Shown here in pieces: positions 40,840 to 47,197 of a stretch of 64,000 bases of DNA (positions are counted from its first letter, which is position 1; each line of letters begins with the position of its first letter). Made by a program: the position numbers and the translations under genes. The stretch is from Dechloromonas agitata is5 (GTDB lineage: Bacteria > Pseudomonadota > Gammaproteobacteria > Burkholderiales > Rhodocyclaceae), in contig NZ_KI912532.1 of NCBI RefSeq assembly GCF_000519045.1, forward strand, positions 992,001-1,056,000, given 5' to 3'. Below the pieces are notes generated by a model, which saw only the letters and a program-made list of their open reading frames with translations, ran no database searches and was not told the origin of the DNA.

Positions 40840-40926
40840 CGCTAACCCGGCGCTCAACCCCGTTCGCTTCGCTCTCTGGACGCTGCGCGATAAAGCCGCG
40901 CAGCGCCGGCCACCTCTACGTTAGGT
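40840..40926 (+). repeat. attC-like recombination site 2
   Basis: 87 bases from CGCTAAC to GTTAGGT. The R' end GTTAGGT fits the GTTRRRY rule. Arms CCCGGCG/CGCCGG and the central GCTGCGCG/CGCGCAGC hairpin are as in site 1. Together the two sites bracket cassette 2 precisely. Confidence 0.8.
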
Positions 40927-40931
40927 GCTTC

Positions 40932-41249
40932 GTGGACTATACACACCAGCCGGTTATCGCACTCCTTCGTGGGCCACTTGTTTACACACCACAGGGCTTG
41001 GTCGTTCTGGCATCAGCTGTCGTCTATTTCGCCATCGCCGCGGCATATCTCGTGTTTGGCATTACGCCACCACTCGGTAAAGACATTGAGGTCGTAGTTG
41101 CACTTTGTCTCTTTTGGCCGTTCATTGTTTTTTTGTTTTTCATCAAGAACGGCATGCCATCCTTCGCGCCGTCGCGTCGCGGGGCATTATTTCTGTCAGT
41201 AGTCGCCGGCATGCCTGTGCTTCACGTTTTGTGGCGCACCTATACCTAA
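40932..41249 (+). CDS. Cassette gene 3: small polytopic membrane protein
   Basis: 105 residues, again GTG-GAC just after an attC-like end. Three hydrophobic segments are seen (LVVLASAVVYFAIAAAYLVFG, VVALCLFWPFIVFLFFI, ALFLSVVAGMPVLHVLW). No recognised family. Downstream the third attC appears degenerate (about 41325-41390, ending in TCACCTTCACGTTC instead of TCACCTCTACGTTAG), so this may be the last cassette. Confidence 0.55.
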   Translation: MDYTHQPVIALLRGPLVYTPQGLVVLASAVVYFAIAAAYLVFGITPPLGKDIEVVVALCLFWPFIVFLFFIKNGMPSFAPSRRGALFLSVVAGMPVLHVLWRTYT

Positions 41250-41669
41250 TTTCCTGCTCGCTATCTCAATCGGCAGTCACCCCGGACTTCCACGCCAGTC
41301 CGCACCAAACACTACGGTCGATGCGCGGCTTTGCCGCTGGGACACCGTGCCGGCGGGGCCGGCCCGGCGCCCCTCACCTTCACGTTCCTGAGTGTCCGCT
41401 TTTTCAACCGGCCTATGTCCGTTTTGGGTCGTCTGCACTCAGTGACCAAGGGCTACTACCGGGAAGCGAAACTCCAACGGCAGCTTTACGGCGACGAACC
41501 TGAAGAGATGTAGTTCGCGTCCCGACCCACAGCCGACGCTCGGTGAGCAAACATCCGTGATGTCAGGTAACGGTGCGGAGCCGTCACCCGCCAATGCCAA
41601 TAGCGCGCAACAATAGCTTTCAGAAAGCCCCGCATAGTTCCTGCGAGGCTTTCTGTACCTGCTCAAGTG
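41250..41669. other. Intergenic stretch with decayed attC and a hairpin
   Basis: Contains the degenerate attC-like remnant mentioned for cassette 3 and a possible 32-residue frame (ATG 41415, ending GDEPEEM) that I do not trust as a gene. A 9-bp stem (CAGAAAGCC/GGCTTTCTG, 41621-41655) lies just past the stop of the acuI-like gene and may end its transcript. Confidence 0.4.
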
Positions 41670-42653
41670 TTAGCGATTCACATCGACAACAACACGCCCT
41701 TTAACTTCACCATTCAGCAATTTGGTGGCAAATGGCATGACCTCGCTAAGACCGATTTCGCGGCTGATAACGCCCAGCTTCTCGATGTCCAGGTCACAGC
41801 CCAAACGTCGCCATGCCTCAAGCCGGTCAGGTGTCGGACACATGACGCTGTCGATACCAACCAAGGTCACGCCACGTAGAATGAAAGGTGCGACTGACGA
41901 CGGAAAATCCATGCCGCCGGCCAGCCCGCAGGCGGTTACGACACCACGGTATTTGGTCGTGGCGCAGACATTGGCCAAGGTATGGCTACCCACGACATCG
42001 ACCGCACCGGCCCATCGCTCTTTACCCAAGGGCTTGCCAGGCGACGAGAATTGCGCACGGTCGAGCACTTCTTTGGCGCCCAAGCCTTTCAGATAGTCTG
42101 CTTCCGCTGGCCGACCGCTCACAGCAACCACCGTGTAGCCAAGTTTGGTCAGCACGGCCGTGGCGACACTGCCGACGCCACCTGCCGCACCGGTCACCAG
42201 AATTTCACCATCTGACGGCTTTACACCGTGGCGTTCGAGCGCCAGCACACAGAGCATGGCGGTATAGCCCGCCGTACCGATAGACATGGCCTGCTGCGGC
42301 GTAAAACTGGCCGGCAGGGGTACCAGCCAATTTCCGTTTAACCGCGCTTTTTGCGCCAAGCCACCCCAATGACCTTCGCCGACGCCCCAGCCATTGAGCA
42401 GCACCGCATCACCGGGCTTGTATCCGTGATGCGAAGACGCTTCAACGGTACCGACCAGGTCAATGCCGGGGACCATCGGGAATTTGCGGACAACGGGGCC
42501 TTTGCCGGTAATTGCCAGGCCATCCTTGTAATTCAGTGTCGAATGGCTGACGCGAACGGTCACGTCGCCATCAGGCAATTGTGATTCGTCGATGTCTTTC
42601 AGTCCGGCGCGGTAACCGGATTCGTCCTTCTCAATCAAAATCCCTTTGAACAT
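41670..42653 (-). CDS. acuI: AcuI/YhdH-family NADPH-dependent acryloyl-CoA/quinone reductase
   Basis: 327-residue medium-chain zinc-independent oxidoreductase. Start [22 protein letters not shown], then [32 protein letters not shown] and the nucleotide-binding [14 protein letters not shown]. This sub-family reduces acryloyl-CoA to propionyl-CoA and so detoxifies acrylate; other members act on small electrophilic enones or quinones. Length (~325-330) is complete. It is divergently controlled by no neighbour but sits directly downstream of a TetR gene on the same strand, with an operator between them. Confidence 0.85.
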   Translation of the reverse strand: MFKGILIEKDESGYRAGLKDIDESQLPDGDVTVRVSHSTLNYKDGLAITGKGPVVRKFPMVPGIDLVGTVEASSHHGYKPGDAVLLNGWGVGEGHWGGLAQKARLNGNWLVPLPASFTPQQAMSIGTAGYTAMLCVLALERHGVKPSDGEILVTGAAGGVGSVATAVLTKLGYTVVAVSGRPAEADYLKGLGAKEVLDRAQFSSPGKPLGKERWAGAVDVVGSHTLANVCATTKYRGVVTACGLAGGMDFPSSVAPFILRGVTLVGIDSVMCPTPDRLEAWRRLGCDLDIEKLGVISREIGLSEVMPFATKLLNGEVKGRVVVDVNR

Positions 42654-42672
42654 ATGAGTCTCCTTGGTAATT

Positions 42673-42687
42673 TAGACCGAACGTCTA
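42673..42687. promoter_or_regulatory. TetR-type operator upstream of acuI
   Basis: The palindrome TAGAC-CGAAC-GTCTA lies 19 bases upstream of the acuI-like start. It nearly matches the box in front of the tetR gene, so one regulator probably controls both. Confidence 0.75.
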
Positions 42688-42703
42688 GTAAAAGGCAAAA
42701 AAA

Positions 42704-43342
42704 TTAGCCGGGGGGTAACCCAGCAAAAAAACCTCGTGCAAAAACTTCAAGCGGCTCTGCGCTTTGTTCCAACTTCGCCCTCAGCACCGCACCCTCCCAG
42801 CCAATCCAGAAAAAAGCAGCCAGTTGTTCACAATCGGCTTGCCGTGAAAGCTCGCCTGCTTCTTGAGCTGCCATCAGGCAACGCGCAAATCTTGCCTGCC
42901 AATCGTCGAAAACCGCTTGCAACTGCCTGCGGAAGCTTTCTGGAAGGGAGCCCATTTCCTGCCCAAGATTTCCGATGAGGCAGCCCCGCCGAAAATCGTG
43001 GCGTGCCATGCCAGCTTGGGCGCCGGTGACGAAAGCGCGTAAACGCGTGAGCGGAGAGAGTGTTTTGTCGCTGAGATAACGGTCAATTTTGCGAGCATAA
43101 AAATGAGCGTATTGCGCAATTAACGCTGCACCGAAGGCCTCTTTGCTTTCAAAGTAATGATAGAAAGACCCTTTCGGAACGCTGACACGGTGCAAGATTT
43201 CGTCAATGCCAGTGGCCGAGAAACCTTTCTCGGTCAGAACTTCCAAGCCGGCGCGCAGCAGCAAATCACGTGTTTCAACCAAAGACTCTCTGGGTTTGGG
43301 GGGGCGGCCACGCCTACGGGGAGTTGAAAGCTGAGTTTCCAT
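42704..43342 (-). CDS. TetR-family repressor of the acuI-like gene
   Basis: 212 residues. A basic lead (RRRGRPPKP) is followed by the TetR HTH at ~28-75 (LLLRAGLEVLTEKGFSATGIDEILHRVSVPKGSFYHYFESKEAF) and a helical ligand domain with cysteine in RRGCLIGNLGQEMG, a feature of NemR/AcuR-like sensors of electrophiles. It lies just upstream of acuI on the same strand; matching operators occur before both genes. This indicates autoregulated derepression by a reactive substrate (inference). Confidence 0.85.
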   Translation of the reverse strand: METQLSTPRRRGRPPKPRESLVETRDLLLRAGLEVLTEKGFSATGIDEILHRVSVPKGSFYHYFESKEAFGAALIAQYAHFYARKIDRYLSDKTLSPLTRLRAFVTGAQAGMARHDFRRGCLIGNLGQEMGSLPESFRRQLQAVFDDWQARFARCLMAAQEAGELSRQADCEQLAAFFWIGWEGAVLRAKLEQSAEPLEVFARGFFAGLPPG

Positions 43343-43353
43343 GCTTTTTATAT

Positions 43354-43368
43354 TAGACCGACCGTCTC
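43354..43368. promoter_or_regulatory. TetR-type operator upstream of tetR
   Basis: TAGAC-CGACC-GTCTC, 12 bases upstream of the tetR start. It shares TAGACCGA-CGTCT with the acuI operator at 42673. Position over the promoter suggests autorepression. Confidence 0.7.
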
Positions 43369-43741
43369 TTTAAATCAAGTGGCTTTTAAGTAGACCAGTC
43401 CTTGGCGTTGGAGCCGTTAGCTCACTTTGCCGCAGAAACCGAACTCTATTCCCCGATTGACGAGGCTTTCCGAGCGTTTAAGTAAGTCATCAGGCAGGTT
43501 TTGGAACGGAGACGACACATGAATGTCCGCTGTGGCGAAAAGATGGGCGGCGGGTTGTGGCCGGTAGGGTGAAGCTGCCAGCGGCCGCTTTGTAGCCCCC
43601 CAGTTCAAAGAGACTGCCTTTGGCCGAATGGCTGCTTAGGAGAAAGCCGACAGGCCGAAATGGGTCGGTGGCTGTCCTTTAATACGTCAGCCAGGTGGCA
43701 TCAGGCAACCGTTAAATACGCTCGTGGAAGCGCATAACTTA
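43369..43741. other. Non-coding stretch between tetR and the island tmRNA
   Basis: About 370 bases with no gene I can support. A 63-residue frame on the minus strand (43417-43608) has no recognisable family or ribosome-binding site. The stretch nearest 43741 is the 3' flank of the island tmRNA and contains an imperfect ATGCGC/GCGTAT hairpin but no T-run terminator. Confidence 0.4.
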
Positions 43742-44085
43742 GACGTGACGACGGGGACCGAAGTCCCCGCCGGCTATCTTTGGTAACAAGGCTCTAGCAG
43801 CCCCGGCTAGCCGTTTTTAGGCGGCAATAGCGAATTGCTCATCGTTGGCAATTATGGATTTGCGCGGATTACGTCCGTCGCCTCTCGAGCTGCCTGCTTC
43901 TCTTCTTCCACCCTGTCGAAACCAGTACACCCCCACCTAAGCCAACAGCTTGGTATGTTCCCAGCCTGTACCCCTATGGGCTTAGGTGGAGGTGAGGGGA
44001 ATCGAACCCCTGTCCAGAGCGTTTCCGAGTCACCGGAATAACAGCCATAACCTGATTATGGGGTCGGTCACCCCAAAAAACAACT
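43742..44085 (-). ncRNA. ssrA: Intact two-piece (permuted) tmRNA carried by the island
   Basis: Acceptor piece upstream (to 43985): GTGACTCGG..GCTCTGGAC, a perfect T-arm AGGGG-TTCGATT-CCCCT (44011-43995), acceptor strand CACCTCC, discriminator A and CC. The terminal A of CCA is not encoded. After ~50 bases comes the coding piece: GGGGGTG (from 43934, pairing with CACCTCC and including the G-U identity pair), TACTGG..TTCGAC, and the tag frame at 43849-43817 reading ANDEQFAIAA then stop. A GGGGAC-TTCG-GTCCCC hairpin follows near the end. The acceptor 5' end and coding 3' end are approximate. It rescues stalled ribosomes, and appears to replace the split host copy. Confidence 0.9.
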
Positions 44086-44218
44086 GCTCACCACTGTCAG
44101 GTTGTCACTAAGTGTAACAACGACTGCTTTTTGCAATAGTGCACGGTGGTGCATGATTTAGTATAGACTATTCTGCGGGGCATTGTACTAACACACACAG
44201 TCAAAATTCAAACTTTTT

Positions 44219-44243
44219 CCTTAGATAAGAGTTCGATTCCCCT
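44219..44243 (+). repeat. attR junction of the island
   Basis: The right element arm CCTTAGATAAGA (44219-44230) is followed by GTTC (44231-44234) and the rest of the host T-arm (GATTCCCCT). The A-A-G-A bases now stand where the 5' T-stem should be, giving two A-C mismatches in the would-be stem. Confidence 0.88.
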
Positions 44244-44475
44244 CACCTCCACCCAAGGGCATTCGGCTGAGTGTGTTTGGTTGGGGGTGTACTGGCTTCG
44301 ACAGGGCGGGCAAAGGTGCGCAGGCAACCCGAGAGGTGACGGACGTAATCCGCACAAATCCATAATTGCCAATGATGAGCAATTCGCTATCGCCGCCTAA
44401 AAACGGCTAGCTGGGGCCGCTGAAGCCTTATTACCCAAGACAGCCGGCGGGGACTTCGGTCCCCGTCGTCACGTC
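44231..44475 (+). pseudogene. ssrA: Host ssrA: acceptor 3' part and complete coding piece, right of the island
   Basis: Retains TTCGATTCCCCT, acceptor strand CACCTCC (44244-44250), discriminator A, then after ~28 bases the coding piece from GGGGGTG (44283). The tag frame 44368-44400 reads ANDEQFAIAA and stop, identical in protein to the island copy but with two synonymous third-base changes. By eye the ~193-base coding pieces differ at about 22 positions. The 5' part of the acceptor piece is 13 kb away at 31205-31271, so a normal acceptor RNA cannot form. The coding piece itself looks intact and might still be used if transcribed from the island side. Confidence 0.85.
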
Positions 44476-44488
44476 CACCTTTCCGGTT

Positions 44489-45175
44489 TCAATCGTCCAG
44501 GCGAAATACGATCGGCACGATGACCGCTGCCTCGATCGCCTCGTCCCCCCGTTTGGCCGGAACGAAGCGCCAGCGGGCGACCGTGTCCCGGGCAGCTGCA
44601 TCCAGGCGCTCGAAGCCGCTGGTCTTTTCCAGATCCACCGTGGCCGCCGTGCCGTCCGCCGTGACCCGCACCTTGAGCAGTACTTTGCCTTCTTCACCGA
44701 GCCGGCGGGAAATGGGGGGATAGGTCGGCCGTGGATTTTGCAGATAGGCGGCATCGAACCGCGCCGCACTGACGGTGATCGGCGCATGACCTGCAACGCT
44801 GGCTGGCGCTCCGGATGTCACGGCCGGGGGTGGGGCGGGAGGCGGTGCCGGGACGCTGAAGGTCGCCGGGGCGGGGGCCGATTCGGCGGGGATGGCGATG
44901 ACCGGGCGCGGTGTCGGCGCCGGAGTTGGCCGGGGGGCGCTGGGCTGTGGCTTGGCGGGCGGACTGGGCGAGGGGGGGGGCGGAGCGACCGGCCGTGCTT
45001 GCACCGGCTGTTCGGCAAGCCTGACGAAAACCGGGCCGGGTTCCGGGATGTCGAGCTGGCGGCTGGCCCGGCTGAGCGGGTAGAACAGCATGCTGACATG
45101 GAGCAGGATGGCAAGCAGCAGATAGGGGCCGCTGTGTTGCCACTCGGGCTGGCGCGGCGGCTGCGGGGCGGGCAT
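44489..45175 (-). CDS. tonB: TonB-family energy transducer 1
   Basis: About 228 residues. An N-terminal membrane anchor (PYLLLAILLHVSMLFYPL) is followed by a long Pro/Ala-rich periplasm-spanning segment and a C-terminal TonB domain (NPRPTYPPISRRLGEEGKVLLKVRVTADGTA..VDLEKTSGFERLDAAARDTVARWRFVPAKRG). It transmits the proton-motive force to outer-membrane receptors. ATG 45175 is chosen, with GAGG ten bases upstream; longer frames reach back into the divergent tonB promoter. It is divergent from the second tonB gene. Confidence 0.9.
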   Translation of the reverse strand: MPAPQPPRQPEWQHSGPYLLLAILLHVSMLFYPLSRASRQLDIPEPGPVFVRLAEQPVQARPVAPPPPSPSPPAKPQPSAPRPTPAPTPRPVIAIPAESAPAPATFSVPAPPPAPPPAVTSGAPASVAGHAPITVSAARFDAAYLQNPRPTYPPISRRLGEEGKVLLKVRVTADGTAATVDLEKTSGFERLDAAARDTVARWRFVPAKRGDEAIEAAVIVPIVFRLDD

Positions 45176-45213
45176 GGCGCACATGCCTCGCATTATAGGC
45201 GCCCGGGAGGTGC

Positions 45214-45224
45214 GGCAATTTGCC
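45214..45224. promoter_or_regulatory. Palindrome GGCAATTTGCC between the two tonB genes
   Basis: A perfect 11-base palindrome in the 109-base gap between the divergent tonB starts. Near-identical copies lie upstream of the copper-receptor gene (55491, 55532). It may be an operator of a shared metal-responsive regulator. Confidence 0.5.
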
Positions 45225-45284
45225 ACATCGGCAATCCCCCCGCCTTTTCCTACAATCCGCACTCTTCCAAGTCGGTGTCGAAAC

Positions 45285-45989
45285 ATGAGTTTTCAAATGG
45301 GGCAAACAGATGGGGCCTGCCTGGCCGGGTTGCCGCCGCTCGATACCGGGGAGAACCCTCGTTCGCGCCGCGAGCAAGTGGTCAATCTGCTCGTCGTCTG
45401 CCTGCTCCATTTCGCCCTGATCTATGCCCTGCTCGTGGTTTCGGTCAGGAATGACCTGATCTCCCTGCCGTCCAGTATTAGCGTCCGTCTTTTGCCCATG
45501 GTCGAGGCGCCTGTCGTCGAGGCCAAACCGGTTCCGCCGCCGCCAAGCAAGGCACCGGTGCGCAAGCAACCTGTTGTTCAGCCGCAGCCGGTGCTCGCCG
45601 CGACCAATTCGGCTGCCCCGAGCAGCTTTGTCGTGGCGCCGCAGCCGCCTGCGCCCCCCCCGTCTCCGATAGCAGCGGCCCCGGACCCGGCACCTGCTCC
45701 GGTGGCGATCGTAGCGGCCCGCTTCGATGCCGATTACCTGCATAACCCCAAACCCGTCTATCCCGCCTTGTCCCGCCGCTTGAACGAAGAGGGCAAGGTG
45801 CTGCTGAAGGTCCGTGTCAGCGCCCAGGGAACAGCCCTGGATGTCGCCGTTTCGAAATCGAGCGGCTTTCCGCGGCTCGATGCCGCAGCGACCGACGCAG
45901 TCAGCCGCTGGCGCTTCGTTCCTGCCCGGCGGGGCGAGGAAGCGGTCGATTCGTCGGTGGTCGTTCCGATCACCTTTGCCCTTGATTGA
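45285..45989 (+). CDS. tonB: TonB-family energy transducer 2
   Basis: 234 residues from ATG 45285. Membrane anchor LLVVCLLHFALIYALLVVSV, Pro-rich linker (VPPPPSKAPVRKQPVVQPQP), C-terminal TonB domain (NPKPVYPALSRRLNEEGKVLLKVRVSAQGTALDVAVSKSSGFPRLDAAATDAVSRWRF). It closely resembles TonB 1 in the C-terminal domain. It heads tonB-exbB-exbD and the receptor gene on the same strand. The start is supported by family length; an upstream frame from 45174 overlaps the divergent gene. Confidence 0.9.
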   Translation: MSFQMGQTDGACLAGLPPLDTGENPRSRREQVVNLLVVCLLHFALIYALLVVSVRNDLISLPSSISVRLLPMVEAPVVEAKPVPPPPSKAPVRKQPVVQPQPVLAATNSAAPSSFVVAPQPPAPPPSPIAAAPDPAPAPVAIVAARFDADYLHNPKPVYPALSRRLNEEGKVLLKVRVSAQGTALDVAVSKSSGFPRLDAAATDAVSRWRFVPARRGEEAVDSSVVVPITFALD

Positions 45990-46007
45990 TTTCCGGAGGA
46001 AGCAAGC

Positions 46008-46742
46008 ATGCAATCGCAACTGGGCCTCGCCCATTTCTGGAGCCAGGGCGACCTGGTCACTCACACGACAGCGGCCATCCTAGCCCTGCTTTCCCTTGCC
46101 TCCTGGTCGGTGATCATCAGCAAGCTGTTGTCCACCTGGCGGGCTTCGCGTTCGCAGGACCGCGCGCTGACTGGCTTCTGGCATGCCAATTCGCTGCCCG
46201 AAGCGCTCGAAGGCCTGCGCAAGGATGACCCGTCCGGCATTTTCTCCGGTCTCGCGCTGACCGGTGCCCACGCTGCCCAGTCGCACCAGCAGAATGCGAC
46301 GCGCGGCATCGGGGCGGGGGTCAATGCCAGCGAGTTCATCACGCGTTCGATGCGTTCGCACATCGTCAATACCCAGGCCCGCAATGAGCGCGGCCTGACC
46401 CTGCTCGCCTCGGTCGGCTCGACGGCGCCTTTCATCGGCCTGTTCGGGACGGTGTGGGGCATCTATCACGCCCTAGTCGGCTTGTCCGGTGCGACGCAGG
46501 TCGTGCTCGACAAGGTGGCCGGCCCGGTCGGCGAGGCACTGATCATGACGGCAGCCGGCCTTTTCGTCGCCATCCCGGCCGTCCTCGCCTACAACGCCTT
46601 CACCCGGGCCAATCGCCTGGTTTCCGTCCAGCTCGACGGCTTTGCCCATGACCTGCATGCCTACCTGACGACGGGGGCAAGGGTCGGCAGCAATCCCAAC
46701 CTGGTCGAGCTCGGTGCCGTCCGGGCCAGCCGGCAGGCCTGA
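46008..46742 (+). CDS. exbB: ExbB proton-channel component
   Basis: 244-residue MotA/TolQ/ExbB proton channel protein. Three membrane helices (AAILALLSLASWSVIISKLL; LLASVGSTAPFIGLFGTVWGIYHAL; AGLFVAIPAVLAYNAF). GSTAPFIGLFGTVWGI is the family signature. It forms the energising complex with ExbD and TonB. GGAGGAAG precedes ATG 46008; it overlaps closely with tonB 2 and exbD. Confidence 0.96.
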   Translation: MQSQLGLAHFWSQGDLVTHTTAAILALLSLASWSVIISKLLSTWRASRSQDRALTGFWHANSLPEALEGLRKDDPSGIFSGLALTGAHAAQSHQQNATRGIGAGVNASEFITRSMRSHIVNTQARNERGLTLLASVGSTAPFIGLFGTVWGIYHALVGLSGATQVVLDKVAGPVGEALIMTAAGLFVAIPAVLAYNAFTRANRLVSVQLDGFAHDLHAYLTTGARVGSNPNLVELGAVRASRQA

Positions 46743-46744
46743 TC

Positions 46745-47155
46745 ATGGCATTCGGCAGCTTTGACGAAGGGGGCTCCGGCCAGCCGATGGCCGAGATCAA
46801 CACCACGCCGTTGGTCGACGTGATGCTCGTCCTGTTGGTCATTTTCATCATCACCGCCCCGCTCTTCCAGCAGGCGGTGCCGATCGACCTGCCGCAGGTA
46901 TCGGCGACCAAGCTTGATGACAAGCCCGAGGTGATCCAGCTGGCCGTCGATGGCGATGGCCTGCTTTTCTGGAATGGCGAAGCCATCCATCGCGATGCGC
47001 TGGATAACCGCTTCGCCGCGGCCAGCCCCCGCCAGCCAGAACTACACCTGCGCGCTGACCGCAAGGTGGCTTATGAAAAAGTGGCTGACGTGATGGCGGC
47101 CGCCCAGCGGGCGGGGGTCGTGAAGATTGCTTTCGTGACGGAACCGGCGCGGTAG
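46745..47155 (+). CDS. exbD: ExbD proton-channel component
   Basis: 136 residues. One membrane helix with the conserved aspartate region INTTPLVDVMLVLLVIFIITAP, then a periplasmic domain. Partner of ExbB. It starts 2 bases after the exbB stop and is followed by a terminator. Confidence 0.96.
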   Translation: MAFGSFDEGGSGQPMAEINTTPLVDVMLVLLVIFIITAPLFQQAVPIDLPQVSATKLDDKPEVIQLAVDGDGLLFWNGEAIHRDALDNRFAAASPRQPELHLRADRKVAYEKVADVMAAAQRAGVVKIAFVTEPAR

Positions 47156-47165
47156 CCGCGATTTC

Positions 47166-47191
47166 CGCTCCTTCAGGGGGAGCGCTTTTTT
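47166..47191 (+). terminator. Intrinsic terminator after exbD
   Basis: CGCTCC/GGAGCG stem with a 7-base loop, then C and six T residues. It lies between exbD and the receptor start (47198), so the receptor is either read through at low level or has a promoter overlapping exbD. Confidence 0.75.
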
Positions 47192-47197
47192 GAGGGG

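Larger units (their letters stand above)
31268..44234. mobile_element. About 12.96-kb integrative island in the tmRNA T-loop
   Basis: Left junction: GGGGTTC then TTATCTAAGG. Right junction: CCTTAGATAAGA then GTTCGATTCCCC. Both share GTTC, and joining the flanks at GTTC restores a perfect T-arm (AGGGG-TTCGATT-CCCCT). Joining the island ends gives a 26-bp palindrome with two perfect 12-bp arms, the shape of a tyrosine-recombinase core site. Cargo: recombinase operon, helicase, attC cassettes, acuI/tetR and a complete second ssrA. Codon use of the recombinase genes is visibly more AT-rich than the host. The two-recombinase layout recalls Tn554-type (TnpA-TnpB-TnpC) and gamma-mobile-trio elements, but I cannot prove homology here. 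Confidence 0.9.

Noticed and set aside
39549..41669. Possible CRISPR array from repeated GC-rich hairpins
   Set aside because: The repeats are 87 bases, only two, with genes as spacers and attC architecture; no cas genes are present.
43417..43608. 63-codon minus-strand frame downstream of tetR
   Set aside because: No ribosome-binding site, no family, and it lies in apparently non-coding sequence.
43742..44475. Simple inverted duplication of tmRNA, without an island
   Set aside because: The 5' part of the plus-strand acceptor piece is found at 31205-31271 and the junctions carry recombination arms, so insertion explains the layout better.
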